A stretch of 64,000 bases of DNA, taken from NCBI RefSeq assembly GCF_041435495.1, contig NZ_CP108644.1, forward strand, positions 4,945,501-5,009,500. The letters are read 5' to 3'. Shown here piece after piece: positions 32,352-41,424 of the stretch (position 1 is the first letter of the stretch; every line of letters starts with the position of its first letter). Both the position numbers and the translations under genes were made by a program. The stretch comes from Streptomyces sp. NBC_01116 (GTDB taxonomy: Bacteria; Actinomycetota; Actinomycetes; Streptomycetales; Streptomycetaceae). The notes under the pieces are model-generated. The model saw only the letters and a program-made list of their open reading frames with translations, searched no databases and was not told where the DNA came from.

Positions 32352-33284
32352 ATGGGGAACTTCTTGGCAGGCAGGGTGGTCGCCGTGACGGGGGCCGGCC
32401 GGGGCATCGGGCGGGCCGTCGCGCTCGCCGCCGCGGCGGAGGGGGCGCGGGTCGTCGTCAACGACTACGGCGTCTCCGTCGAGGGCTCCGAACCGACCAG
32501 CGAGATCGCCCGGTCCGTCGTCAAGGAGATCGGGGCGGCGGGCGGCGAGGCGGTCGCGGTCGCCGACGACATCTCCACGATGGCGGGCGGGCAGCGGATC
32601 GTGGACACCGCGCTGGCGGAGTACGGCCGGCTCGACGGGGTGGTCTGCGTGGCCGGGATCCTCCGTGAGCGGATGCTGTTCAACATGTCCGAGGAGGAGT
32701 GGGACCCGGTCCTCGCCACCCACCTCAAGGGCACGTTCACGGTCTTCCGGGCCGCCTCGGCGGTGATGCGGAAGCAGGAGGGCGGGGGCACGCTGATCGG
32801 CTTCACCAGCGGCAACCACCAGGGCAGCGTCGCCCAGGCCAACTACAGCGCGGCGAAGGGCGGGATCATCTCGCTGGTGCGCAGCGCGGCGCTGGGCCTG
32901 CACAGGTACGGCGTCACGGCGAACGCGGTCGCGCCGGTCGCCCGGACCCGGATGTCGGCCGGGGTGCCGATGGAGCTGAAGGAGATCGGGGAGCCGGAGG
33001 ACGTGGCGGCCCTGGTGGTCTACCTGCTCAGCGAGCGGGCGCGGGCGGAGCGGATCACCGGGCAGGTGTACACGATCGCGGGCCCGAAGATCGCGGTCTG
33101 GGCCCAGCCGAGGGAACTGCGGGCGGCGTACGGGGAGGGGCCCTGGACCCCGGAACGGATCGCGGACTTCCTGCCGGGGACGGTGGGCGCGGACCCGATG
33201 CCGATGCTGGCGCGGCTGGAGGAGATGGCGGCGGCGGCCAAGTCGGGCGACCGCCCGAACGCCCCCGGCCCCTCCGGCGATTGA
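32352..33284 (+). CDS. SDR-family dehydrogenase (3-hydroxyacyl-CoA dehydrogenase/ketoreductase-like)
   Basis: A 310-residue short-chain dehydrogenase. The cofactor motif is TGAGRGIGRAVALA, with NDYGVSVEGSEP following the second strand (the acidic-loop position has Asp, favouring NAD). The catalytic tyrosine is in NYSAAKGG, with a serine region FTSGNHQGS. The C-terminal extension of about 50 residues (PKIAVWAQPRELRAAYGEGP) is typical of SDRs in steroid and terpenoid acid degradation operons. It leads an operon with the downstream acyl-CoA dehydrogenase and alcohol dehydrogenase. Confidence 0.88.
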   Translation: MGNFLAGRVVAVTGAGRGIGRAVALAAAAEGARVVVNDYGVSVEGSEPTSEIARSVVKEIGAAGGEAVAVADDISTMAGGQRIVDTALAEYGRLDGVVCVAGILRERMLFNMSEEEWDPVLATHLKGTFTVFRAASAVMRKQEGGGTLIGFTSGNHQGSVAQANYSAAKGGIISLVRSAALGLHRYGVTANAVAPVARTRMSAGVPMELKEIGEPEDVAALVVYLLSERARAERITGQVYTIAGPKIAVWAQPRELRAAYGEGPWTPERIADFLPGTVGADPMPMLARLEEMAAAAKSGDRPNAPGPSGD

Positions 33285-33357
33285 TCGCATCCAAGCCCCT
33301 CCGGTGATCGAGGAGCAGGGGTCCGGGGGCGGAGCCCCCGGGACGACAGGAGGCAGC

Positions 33358-34482
33358 ATGGACTTCCGTACCGAGGTGCGCACCTGGCTGCACAGCCGCC
33401 TCGCCGACACCCCCGCCCCCGACCCCCGCGCCTGGGAACGCGAGCTCGGGCGCGCCGGGTGGATCGGGATCGGCTGGCCCGGTGAGGACGGCGAGAGCTA
33501 CGGCAACCGCCGTGCGACCCTCGCCCAGCAGGTCGTCTGGGCCGAGGAGTACGCCCGCTCCGCGGCCCCCGCCCGGATCGGCCACATCGGGGAGAACCTC
33601 CTCGCCCCGACGCTGATCACGTACGGCACCGAGGAGCAGAAGCGGCGCCATCTGCCGTCCGTGGCCCGGGGCGAGACGCTGTGGTGCCAGGGGTACAGCG
33701 AACCGGGTGCGGGCTCCGACCTCGCCGGGGTGCGGACCGCCGCCGTGCCGGACGGGGCGGGCGGTTACGCCGTGACCGGGCAGAAGATCTGGACCTCGCT
33801 CGCCCTGGACGCCGACTGGTGCTTCGTCCTCGCCCGCACCGACCCCGGCTCCACCCGCCACCACGGGCTGTCGTTCCTGCTGGTGGAGATGGACCAGCCG
33901 GGCCGGATCGAGGTGCGGCCGATCCGGCAGCTGACCGGGACCAGCGAGTTCAACGAGGTGTTCCTCGACGGGGCGCGGGCCGCCGAGGTCGTCGGGGGCG
34001 AGGGCAACGGCTGGCAGGTCGCCATGGGCCTCCTCGCCCTGGAGCGCGGGGTCTCCACCCTCGCCCAGCAGATCGGGTTCGCCGAGGAGCTGGACCGGGT
34101 GGTCGCCGCCGCCGTGGCGAGCGGGGCCGCCGAGGACCCGGTCATCAGGGCCCTGCTGGTCAGGCAGTGGGCGGAGCTGGACACCATGCGCCGGCACGCC
34201 CTGCGCACCCTCGGCTCCACCGGCGACCCGGGCGCGCCCAGCGTGGCGAAGCTGCTGTGGGGCGGCTGGCACCAGCGGCTCGGCGAACTGGCCGTGCGGG
34301 TCGCGGGCGAGGCGGGGGCCGTCGGACCCGAGCCCTGGTCGGAGCACCGGCCGTACGAACTGGACGACGCACAGCACCTGTTCCTCTTCAGCCGGGCCGA
34401 CACCGTCTACGGCGGCTCCGACGAGATCCAGCGGAACATCATCGCCGAGCGGGTGCTCGGCCTACCGAGGGAGCCCAGATGA
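33358..34482 (+). CDS. Acyl-CoA dehydrogenase
   Basis: A 374-residue FAD enzyme introducing a 2,3-double bond in an acyl-CoA. Its motifs are WCQGYSEPGAGSDLAGVRTA, VTGQKIWTSLALDADWCFVL, IRQLTGTSEFNEVFLD and GGSDEIQRNIIAERVLGLPR. The ATG at 33358 follows ACAGGAGG; the 18-residue upstream extension is discarded. The stop overlaps the next gene's start (ATGA at 34479-34482), so it is translationally coupled to the alcohol dehydrogenase. It is a full-length single enzyme, unlike the pair at 28173-30333. Confidence 0.9.
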   Translation: MDFRTEVRTWLHSRLADTPAPDPRAWERELGRAGWIGIGWPGEDGESYGNRRATLAQQVVWAEEYARSAAPARIGHIGENLLAPTLITYGTEEQKRRHLPSVARGETLWCQGYSEPGAGSDLAGVRTAAVPDGAGGYAVTGQKIWTSLALDADWCFVLARTDPGSTRHHGLSFLLVEMDQPGRIEVRPIRQLTGTSEFNEVFLDGARAAEVVGGEGNGWQVAMGLLALERGVSTLAQQIGFAEELDRVVAAAVASGAAEDPVIRALLVRQWAELDTMRRHALRTLGSTGDPGAPSVAKLLWGGWHQRLGELAVRVAGEAGAVGPEPWSEHRPYELDDAQHLFLFSRADTVYGGSDEIQRNIIAERVLGLPREPR

Positions 34483-35528
34483 GAGGCGTCGTCTTCGACG
34501 GCACACGGACCGAGGTCGTGGACGACCTGGAGATACGGGACCCGGGCCCCGGGGAGGTGCTGGTGGCGGTCGCCGCCGCCGGACTCTGCCACAGCGATCT
34601 GTCGGTGATCGACGGCACGATCCCCTTCCCGGTCCCCGTCGTGCTCGGCCACGAGGGCGCGGGCGTCGTCGAAGCGGTCGGGCCCGGCGTCGGCCACGTG
34701 CGGCCCGGTGATCACGTGGCGCTCTCCACCCTCGCCAACTGCGGGGCCTGCGCCCAGTGCGACCGGGGGAGGCCGACCATGTGCCGGAAGGCCATCGGGC
34801 GGCCGGGGCGGCCGTTCTCGCGGGGCGGAGAGCCGCTGTTCCAGTTCGCCTCCAACTCCGCCTTCGCGGAACGCACGGTGGTGCGGGCCGTCCAGGCGGT
34901 GAAGATCCCGGACGACCTGCCCCTCACCTCGGCGGCCCTGATCGGCTGCGGGGTCCTGACCGGCGTCGGGGCCGTCCTGAACCGGGCGAAGGTCGGCCTG
35001 GGCGACACCGTCGTCGTCATCGGCACCGGCGGCATCGGACTCAACGTGCTCCAGGGGGCCCGGCTGGCCGGCGCGCTCACCGTCGTCGCCGTCGACAGCA
35101 ACCCGGCGAAGGAGGCGGTGGCCCGGCGGTTCGGCGCCACGCACTTCCTGACCGGCGCGGAGGGCGTGCGCGACATCCTGCCCGACGGGGCCGACCACGC
35201 CTTCGAGTGCGTCGGCCGCACGGAGCTGATCCGCCAGGCGATCGACCTCCTCGACCGGCACGGACAGGCCGTGCTGCTGGGCGTACCAGCGGCGAGCGCC
35301 GAGGCGTCGTTCCTGGTCTCCTCGATGTACCTGGACAAGTCGATCCTCGGCTGCCGCTACGGCTCCTCACGGCCGCAGCGCGACATCGCCCTGTACGCGG
35401 ACCTCTACCGGGAGGGCCGGCTGCTGCTGGACGAACTGGTCACCGAGACGTACCCGGTGGAGGACTTCGCCAAGGCGGCCGACGACGCGCACCACGGGCG
35501 GGTGGCCCGGGGGGTCCTGGTCTTCTGA
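34479..35528 (+). CDS. Zinc-dependent alcohol dehydrogenase (MDR family)
   Basis: A 349-residue medium-chain dehydrogenase. The catalytic zinc region is AAGLCHSDLSVIDG (Cys) with LGHEGAGVVEAVG (His, Glu). The structural-zinc cysteines are in CGACAQCDRGRPTMC, and the nucleotide fold is VVIGTGGIGLNVLQGARLAG with an acidic residue in VVAVDSN (NAD preference). It is similar to mycothiol/S-nitroso or aryl alcohol dehydrogenases. A GAGGGAG ribosome site lies within the upstream gene's end. It is the last gene of the operon beginning at 32352. Confidence 0.9.
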   Translation: MRGVVFDGTRTEVVDDLEIRDPGPGEVLVAVAAAGLCHSDLSVIDGTIPFPVPVVLGHEGAGVVEAVGPGVGHVRPGDHVALSTLANCGACAQCDRGRPTMCRKAIGRPGRPFSRGGEPLFQFASNSAFAERTVVRAVQAVKIPDDLPLTSAALIGCGVLTGVGAVLNRAKVGLGDTVVVIGTGGIGLNVLQGARLAGALTVVAVDSNPAKEAVARRFGATHFLTGAEGVRDILPDGADHAFECVGRTELIRQAIDLLDRHGQAVLLGVPAASAEASFLVSSMYLDKSILGCRYGSSRPQRDIALYADLYREGRLLLDELVTETYPVEDFAKAADDAHHGRVARGVLVF

Positions 35529-35538
35529 CCCGCGCCTC

Positions 35539-36564
35539 CTACGGGCGCCCCCGGACCGGGGTGCGCGGGCCCCGGGGCGCGGGGTCCGCCGAGGAACGGA
35601 ACGTACGCCGGTAGACCGTCGGCGGCACGCCCAGCGCCGCCTGGAGGTGCTGGCGCAGCGAGGTCGCCGTGCCGAAGCCCGCGTCGCGGGCCACCTGGTC
35701 GATGGACAGGTCCGTCGACTCCAGCAGGTGCCGGGCCCGCTCCACCCGCTGCTGGGTGAGCCACTGGCCGGGGCTGATCCCGACCTCCTCGCGGAAGCGG
35801 CGCGTGAACGTCCGTACGCTCATCGCGTCCTGCTCCGCCATGTCCCGCAGCAGGATCGGCCGGTCGAGACGGGCCAGCGCCCAGGCCCGGGCGCCGGTGG
35901 TGGTCGCGAACTGCGGCTCGGGGACGGGGCGGTGGATGTACTGGGCCTGCCCGCCGTCCCGGTGCGGGGGCACGACGGTGCGGCGCGCGATCTCGTTCGC
36001 GACGGCCGTCCCGTGGTCGCGGCGCACCAGGTGCAGGCAGAGGTCGATCCCGGCGGCGACCCCGGCGGAGGTGAGGACGTCGCCGTCGTCGATGAACAGG
36101 ACGTCCGGGTCGACGCGGACCTGCGGGAAGGTCCGCTGGAAGTGCTCGGCGGACGACCAGTGCGTGGTGGCGGGGCGGCCGTCGAGGTAGCCGGCCGCCG
36201 CCAGGACGTAACCGCCGGTGCAGATGGAGACCATCCGGGTGCCGGGCCGGACCAGGGCGAGCGCGGCGGCCAGCTCCTCGGTCAGCCGGCCCTCCTCGAA
36301 GACCGGTCCCAGCTCGTAGGAGGCGGGGATGACCACCGTGTCGGCGGTGGCGAGCGCCTCCGGGCCGTGCTCCACGAGGATGGAGAAGTCCGCGTCGGTC
36401 CGGACCGGGCCCGGCGGACGGACCGAGCAGGTCACCACGTCGTACAGCTTCCCGCTCTTCCCTCCCGCCTCCGTGCCGAGGCTGCGGCCGAAGATCCGCT
36501 GCGGAATGCCCAGCTCGAAGGGGAGCAGCCCGTCGAGGGCCAGAACGACGACGCGGTGCTGCAC
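35539..36564 (-). CDS. GlxA-type AraC-family regulator with DJ-1/PfpI domain
   Basis: A 341-residue regulator. The N-terminal half (about 5-185) is a class I glutamine-amidotransferase-like domain (VVVLALDGLLPFELGIPQRI; VSICTGGYVLAAAGYLDGRP with the nucleophile-elbow cysteine). The C-terminal half has two AraC HTHs (MSVRTFTRRFREEVGISPGQ and IDQVARDAGFGTATSLRQHL). The GTG at 36564 has GAGGAGG eight bases upstream and begins VQHRVVVLAL as usual. It is divergent from an MFS exporter; a dre-like palindrome lies between the two starts. Confidence 0.88.
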   Translation of the reverse strand: MQHRVVVLALDGLLPFELGIPQRIFGRSLGTEAGGKSGKLYDVVTCSVRPPGPVRTDADFSILVEHGPEALATADTVVIPASYELGPVFEEGRLTEELAAALALVRPGTRMVSICTGGYVLAAAGYLDGRPATTHWSSAEHFQRTFPQVRVDPDVLFIDDGDVLTSAGVAAGIDLCLHLVRRDHGTAVANEIARRTVVPPHRDGGQAQYIHRPVPEPQFATTTGARAWALARLDRPILLRDMAEQDAMSVRTFTRRFREEVGISPGQWLTQQRVERARHLLESTDLSIDQVARDAGFGTATSLRQHLQAALGVPPTVYRRTFRSSADPAPRGPRTPVRGRP

Positions 36565-36598
36565 GACGGCCTCCTCGAAGATCACAGGAAATTGCTGT

Positions 36599-36614
36599 AG
36601 TGGTATAGACCACA
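36599..36614. promoter_or_regulatory. Palindromic GntR/HutC-type site resembling DasR dre
   Basis: AGTGGTATAGACCACA is a near-perfect palindrome (GTGGT-atag-ACCAC) matching the dre consensus AGTGGTCTAGACCACT at 14 of 16 positions. It lies 20-40 bp before both the GlxA-type gene (minus) and the MFS gene (plus). It could bind DasR or another HutC-subfamily GntR regulator. Confidence 0.5.
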
Positions 36615-36637
36615 AGCTGGTACAGGTTAGCGACGTG

Positions 36638-38017
36638 ATGGAGAAGCCGACAGAGCGCGCGTCCCTTCCCGACGCCGCGCGCGACACCCGAACGACCCCG
36701 AACCCGCTCCCGGACCCGAACCCGCTCCCGACGCTGCCCCCGCTCGATCCCGGCGGACCGGGCGGCCCCACCGGGACGGGCCTGGGCGCAGGGTCCTCCT
36801 TCGGTTCCGGCTCCGGCCCCGCGCGGCTCTGGAACCGCAACTTCCGCTACTTCTTCGTGGCCCGTACGGTCGCGCTCTTCGGCGACGGCATGATCCCGGT
36901 GGCCCTGACCGCCGGGTTGCTGGGCGCGGGGCGGCCCGCCTCCTCGGTCGGCTTCGCGCTCGCCGCCTGGATGGGGCCGCTGGCGGTGTTCGTGCTGTTC
37001 GGCGGGGTGCTCGCCGACCGGTTCACCCCGCGCCGCATGATGATCATCGCCGACGTCCTGCGGCTGATCGGCGCCTCCGTGCTGGCCGTGACCTTCGCGA
37101 CGGGCAACCCGCCGCTGTGGGCGGTGTACGTCCTCAGCTCGGTGGCCGGCGTCGGCGCGGCGCTCTTCCAGCCCGGCGTCGCCTCGACCGTGCCGCGCGT
37201 CTCCACCGACGTCCAGCGGGCCAACGCCGTCCTGCGGGTGGCCGAGGCGCTGATGACCATGGCCGGGCCCGCCTTCGCCGGGGCGCTCGTCGGACTCGCC
37301 AGCGCCGGGGCCGTCTACGCGGCGAACGCGGCGACCTTCGCGGTCTCCGGGGCCTGCCTCTTCCTGATGCGACTGGCCCCGGCCCCGCACGACGACGCGG
37401 CGCGCGGCACGTTCGCCGCGGAACTGGTCGACGGGTGGCGGGAGTTCCGGGCCCGGTCCTGGCTGTGGGGAGTGATCGCGGTCTGGACGGTGTACGGCTT
37501 CGCGGTCCTCGGCCCGATGCTCCCGCTGACCGCCGTCCTGGTCACCGAGGCGCACGGCTCGGGGGCGTACGGGATGCTGATGGCGGTCAACGGGGCGGGC
37601 AGCGTCGTCGGCGGCCTCCTCGCCCTGCGGCTGCGCCCCTCGCATCCGCTGGCGGCCGGGGCGGTGGCGCTGCCGCTGGTGGCGGTGAGCCTGCTGGTGC
37701 TGGCGCTCGGAATGCCGCTGCCGGTGCTGGCGGCGGGGCAGTTGCTGGCGGGCGGGTCGGCCGCGTTCTGGCTGGTGATGTGGTCCACGACGGTCCAGAC
37801 GCACGTCCCGCCGGAGGCCCTGAACCGGCTGCACGCCTACGACGTGGCGGGCTCGCTCCTGATGGTCGCGGCGGGCCGCGCGCTGGCGGGCCCGGTGGCC
37901 GAGGCGGTCGGGGCGCCCGAACTGCTGGTGGCGGCGGCCGTGATCAACATGGGGGTGGTGGCGGTGCTGCTGGTGGCCCGGCCGATCCGGCAGCTCAGGA
38001 GGATCGGGCTCGGATGA
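36638..38017 (+). CDS. MFS transporter
   Basis: A 459-residue membrane protein. A Pro/Gly-rich cytoplasmic leader of about 60 residues precedes the first helix (NFRYFFVARTVALFGDGMIP). About 12 hydrophobic segments follow. The MFS loop 2-3 signature appears as GGVLADRFTPRRMM. It resembles the MFS_3/enterobactin-exporter-like group. The ATG at 36638 is immediately preceded in frame by GTG at 36635. The leader is nearly absent, with AT-rich TACAGGTTAG just upstream, so transcripts may be almost leaderless. It is divergent from the GlxA-type regulator, its probable controller. Confidence 0.85.
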   Translation: MEKPTERASLPDAARDTRTTPNPLPDPNPLPTLPPLDPGGPGGPTGTGLGAGSSFGSGSGPARLWNRNFRYFFVARTVALFGDGMIPVALTAGLLGAGRPASSVGFALAAWMGPLAVFVLFGGVLADRFTPRRMMIIADVLRLIGASVLAVTFATGNPPLWAVYVLSSVAGVGAALFQPGVASTVPRVSTDVQRANAVLRVAEALMTMAGPAFAGALVGLASAGAVYAANAATFAVSGACLFLMRLAPAPHDDAARGTFAAELVDGWREFRARSWLWGVIAVWTVYGFAVLGPMLPLTAVLVTEAHGSGAYGMLMAVNGAGSVVGGLLALRLRPSHPLAAGAVALPLVAVSLLVLALGMPLPVLAAGQLLAGGSAAFWLVMWSTTVQTHVPPEALNRLHAYDVAGSLLMVAAGRALAGPVAEAVGAPELLVAAAVINMGVVAVLLVARPIRQLRRIGLG

Positions 38018-38314
38018 AGCCATCGGCGCGGCCCCCGGCGCACACGGTTCGCGCCGCCGGGGGCCGCGCCGTCGCGTCGGTGGGGGCCGCGCGGTCGCGG
38101 CGCTGGGGGTCGCGCGGTCGCGGCGGTGGCGGCCGTCGTCAGGTCCGTCCACGCCGGGGCCCGGCAGCCCCCTCCCCCCGGCCCCGCCGACCGACGACGG
38201 CGATGCCACGGGCGGGGCTCCGGCCCTCCGCGCGCCGGGCCATGGCCCGATTCCTGCGAACCGTGTCCCTCAGGCCACTCGTGACGAAGGGCGCGGACCA
38301 AGAAGCTGGTCCAC
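38018..38314. other. GC-rich spacer between two MFS genes
   Basis: No gene is seen. It contains an imperfect direct repeat of GTCGCGCGGTCGCGGCG near 38075-38122 and no clear terminator. Confidence 0.4.
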
Positions 38315-39637
38315 GTGACCGAGACCCTCGACAGCGCAGCCCTGGACGACCGGCGGCCGCCCCGTAAGGCGCGTCGGGGACCCCGCGTCCCCCGCGTCCA
38401 CCGGGCGTGGCTCGTCGCCGCCGTCACCTTCGTGACGATCATCGGCGGTGCGGCGTTCAACTCCCTGCCCGGACTGCTCATCAACCCGCTCCACGCCGAG
38501 TTCGGCTGGACCCGGGGCGAGATCGGGCTCGCGGTCTCCATCGACATGGCGCTGTACGGGCTGACCGCGCCGTTCGCCGCCGCGCTCATGGACCGCTTCG
38601 GCATCCGGCGGGTCGTGGCGATCGCGCTCACCATGGTGGCGGCCGGGGCGGTCGCCAGTGTCTGGATGACCGCCTCCTGGCAGCTGATGATCTACTGGGG
38701 ACTCCTCGTCGGCCTCGGCACCGGGTCCATGGCGATGGCGTTCGCCGCGACCGTCACCCACCGCTGGTTCGTGACCCGCCGGGGCCTGGTCACCGGCGTC
38801 CTCACCGCGGCGGGGGCCTCCGGGCAGCTCGTCTTCCTCCCGCTCTGCGCCTGGATCGTCGACAAACACGGCTGGCGGCCCGCCTCGGTCACCGTCGCCC
38901 TGGCCGCCCTCGTCGTCGTCCCGTTCGTCTGGCTCCTGATGCGCGACCACCCGGCCGATGTGGGGCTCGCCCCGTACGGCGGGGACTTCGTGCCCAAGCC
39001 CGCGCCGGCCCGGGGCGCCGCACGCCGGACGGTGCGGGTGCTGTTCGACGTGGCCCGCACCGGCCCGTTCTGGCTGCTGGCGGGCGCCTTCGCGATCTGC
39101 GGTGCGTCCACCAACGGCCTGATCCGCACCCACTTCGTGCCGTTCGCCCACGACAACCACATGCCCGTACCCGTGGCTGCCTCGCTGCTCGCGGTGATCG
39201 GGGTCTTCGACATCGTCGGCACGATCTTCTCCGGCTGGCTCACCGACCGCTTCGACGCCCGCAGGCTCCTCGCCGTCTACTACGCGCTGCGCGGGATCTC
39301 CCTGCTGTTCCTGCCGATGCTGATCGGCGCCGAGGTCGAGCCCCCGATGATCTTCTTCATCGTGTTCTACGGGCTGGACTGGGTCGCCACGGTCCCGCCG
39401 ACGCTGGCGCTCTGCCGCGAGCAGTACGGCGAGGACAGCGCGATCGTCTTCGGCTGGGTGCTGGCCTCGCACCAGGTGGGTGCGGCGGTGGTGGCGTTCC
39501 TCGGCGGGGTCGCGCGGGATGTCTTCGGCCGCTACGACGTGGTCTGGTACGCGGCGGGGGCGCTGTGCGCGATGGCGGCGCTGATGTCGCTGGTGATCCG
39601 CAGGCGGACGGGCGAGGACCGGCTCGGACCCGGGTGA
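38315..39637 (+). CDS. MFS transporter, monocarboxylate/oxalate-type
   Basis: A 440-residue transporter with 12 predicted helices. It starts after an Arg-rich leader with AWLVAAVTFVTIIGGAAFNS. The loop motif FAAALMDRFGIRRVVAIALT and the second-half GWLTDRFDARRLLAVYYALR match the OFA/MCT-like subfamily for organic-acid uptake. The GTG at 38315 is the first start giving a normal N-terminus. It converges almost directly with the TetR gene (stops 1 bp apart). It might import the acid substrate of nearby catabolic genes; that is only an inference. Confidence 0.85.
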   Translation: MTETLDSAALDDRRPPRKARRGPRVPRVHRAWLVAAVTFVTIIGGAAFNSLPGLLINPLHAEFGWTRGEIGLAVSIDMALYGLTAPFAAALMDRFGIRRVVAIALTMVAAGAVASVWMTASWQLMIYWGLLVGLGTGSMAMAFAATVTHRWFVTRRGLVTGVLTAAGASGQLVFLPLCAWIVDKHGWRPASVTVALAALVVVPFVWLLMRDHPADVGLAPYGGDFVPKPAPARGAARRTVRVLFDVARTGPFWLLAGAFAICGASTNGLIRTHFVPFAHDNHMPVPVAASLLAVIGVFDIVGTIFSGWLTDRFDARRLLAVYYALRGISLLFLPMLIGAEVEPPMIFFIVFYGLDWVATVPPTLALCREQYGEDSAIVFGWVLASHQVGAAVVAFLGGVARDVFGRYDVVWYAAGALCAMAALMSLVIRRRTGEDRLGPG

Positions 39638-39638
39638 T

Positions 39639-40229
39639 TCAACGGCCCGTCCGGGTGGCGAGGCTGCCCACGATCAGGTCGGTCAGGGTGGCGACCGCGT
39701 CCTCGGCGGATGCCCGCCCCTGGTTCAGCTCGGCGGCCATCGCCTCGGCCGCGCCCAGCACGCCGACGCACCGCAGCCGCAGGGCCGCGGGAGGCAGCTC
39801 GGAGTGCTCCAGCAGCGCGGCGGCTACCAGGTCCGTGTACCTGTCGAGCAGCTCGCGCTGGACCGCCTCCATCTCCGGATCGCCCTTCAGCGCCGCGGAT
39901 ACGGCGGCGAGTTCCGGCATGTCCGTGGCGCAGGCGAAATACGCGGTGCTGATCAGGCGGGCGACCTCGTCGGCGCTGGGTCCGGCCTCCCGCAACGCCT
40001 GTGCGATCGCTGCTCGGTGGCGTTCGTCGAGGCCTCGGTAGAGCGCGAGCAACAGGCCGGGGCGCGTGCCGAAGTGGTCGTACACGATCGGCCTGCTCAC
40101 CCCGGCCGCCTCCGCGAGGGTGACCAGAGTCAGACCGTCCGTGCCCTGCCGGCGCACGATCGCCACGGCGGTGTTCAGCAGCTGCTCCCGCCTGGCCTGC
40201 TTGGACAGGCGGGCCGAGGTGGTGGCCAT
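39639..40229 (-). CDS. TetR-family transcriptional regulator
   Basis: A 196-residue repressor. The N-terminal TetR HTH is VTLAEAAGVSRPIVYDHFGT (about 37-56) following RREQLLNTAVAIVRRQGTDG. The C-terminal ligand domain is helical. It is divergent from the saccharopine-dehydrogenase-like gene, and two tandem TACAAAA-type operators lie between them (40261-40287), so it probably represses both. Those operators differ from the CTGACG family, so this protein is not the obvious regulator of the catabolic genes. Confidence 0.9.
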   Translation of the reverse strand: MATTSARLSKQARREQLLNTAVAIVRRQGTDGLTLVTLAEAAGVSRPIVYDHFGTRPGLLLALYRGLDERHRAAIAQALREAGPSADEVARLISTAYFACATDMPELAAVSAALKGDPEMEAVQRELLDRYTDLVAAALLEHSELPPAALRLRCVGVLGAAEAMAAELNQGRASAEDAVATLTDLIVGSLATRTGR

Positions 40230-40260
40230 GGTCCTCCGTTGTGTCGCTCTCCAGGCTATG

Positions 40261-40287
40261 TTACAAAACGTAGGCTACAAAATGTAG
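40261..40287. promoter_or_regulatory. Tandem TetR operators
   Basis: TTACAAAACGTAG (40261-40273) and CTACAAAATGTAG (40275-40287) are two 13-bp palindromic-like units, 14 bp centre to centre, between the divergent TetR and oxidoreductase genes. The spacing suits two dimers on nearly the same face. Confidence 0.65.
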
Positions 40288-40310
40288 CTTGAGGGAGGCG
40301 GGGACCTGTG

Positions 40311-41327
40311 ATGGGAAAGTTGAAGCCGGTACTGATCTTGGGTGGTTCGGGGCAGGCGGGCTCGGGGGCCGCCGTGCTCCTGCGGCAGTGGCACCCGGGG
40401 CTGCCGCTGACGATCGCGGGGCGGGATATCGGCCGCGCGCGGCGGGTGGCCGACGGACTCGGTGCCGCCACGGCCGTCACCATCGACCTGCGGCGCAGCG
40501 ATCTCGGCCTTCCGGCCGAGCATGGCCACCACTTCTCCGCGGTGGTCGCCGCGCTGTGGGACGACCGCCTGAACGGACTGCATTACGCGCAGGACCACGG
40601 GCTGCCCTACCTCAGCATCTCCAGCGGCCTGGTGGAGATCGCGCCGGAGGTCGTCGCGGGCGCGCGGCGGGCGAACGCCTCGTCGATCCTGGTGGCCAGC
40701 CACTTCTGCGCCGGCGTCGTCGTCCTCGCGGCGCTGGAGCTGGCCGGGGAGTTCCGCCGGGTCGACACCGTCCGGATCGGCGCCGTGCTGGACGAGCTGG
40801 ACACCGGCGGACCCGCGGGAGCCGCGGACCTGGAGCGGTGGTCCACCGCCACCACGGCGGGGACGGTGCGCCGTGACGGTGTCTTCACCTGGGTCAACGA
40901 CCCCGAGGTCCAGGCGGAGGTGCGCGCTGTCGACGGCGTCGTCCTGCCCGGCCGGAGCGTCGCCATCCTCGACGTGCCGAGCCTCGCCCTCGCGACGGGC
41001 GCGCCGAACGTCCGTTTCGACATGGCGGTCGGTGAATCCGCGGCCCGGCGCCGCGGCGACCGCGCTTCCATCGAGATCCGGATCGACCTGGAAGGGACAG
41101 GTCCGACGGGTGCGCCGCTCAGGACGAGCCGCTACCTCGTCCACCCGGCGGGGCAGCGTCCCCTGACCGCGCTCGGCATCGCCCTCGGCGTCGAGCGGCA
41201 GCTCGGTCTGCGTGGCGAACGCGTCCCGCCGGGCATCCGCACACCTGAGACCCTGCTCGACCCGGCCTACGCGGCCGAGCGGTTGGCGGAGATCGGCGCC
41301 ACCTTCGTCGACGCGCCCGGCGTCTGA
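40311..41327 (+). CDS. Saccharopine dehydrogenase-like NAD(P)-binding protein
   Basis: A 338-residue protein with an N-terminal Rossmann motif PVLILGGSGQAGSGAAVLLR and IAGRDIGRARRVADGLGA, typical of the saccharopine dehydrogenase/trans-acting enoyl reductase group. No lysine-pathway context exists, so it is probably an oxidoreductase of unknown substrate controlled by the divergent TetR. GGGAGG lies upstream. The start could be GTG at 40308 or ATG at 40311; I prefer the ATG. The last residues (GATFVDAPGV) are unremarkable. Confidence 0.8.
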   Translation: MGKLKPVLILGGSGQAGSGAAVLLRQWHPGLPLTIAGRDIGRARRVADGLGAATAVTIDLRRSDLGLPAEHGHHFSAVVAALWDDRLNGLHYAQDHGLPYLSISSGLVEIAPEVVAGARRANASSILVASHFCAGVVVLAALELAGEFRRVDTVRIGAVLDELDTGGPAGAADLERWSTATTAGTVRRDGVFTWVNDPEVQAEVRAVDGVVLPGRSVAILDVPSLALATGAPNVRFDMAVGESAARRRGDRASIEIRIDLEGTGPTGAPLRTSRYLVHPAGQRPLTALGIALGVERQLGLRGERVPPGIRTPETLLDPAYAAERLAEIGATFVDAPGV

Positions 41328-41424
41328 CCGGGAGGCCGAAGCGGGCGGGTGCGGGCCGCTCTCGGCCGTAACCGCAGCAGCCGCCGTGGCCGCCGTGGCT
41401 TCCGTGGCCGCCGAAGGTCCGGGC

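Noticed and set aside
39639-40229. The local TetR as regulator of the CTGACG-family operators
   Set aside because: Its own promoter region has a different tandem motif and no CTGACG palindrome, so an outside regulator is more likely.
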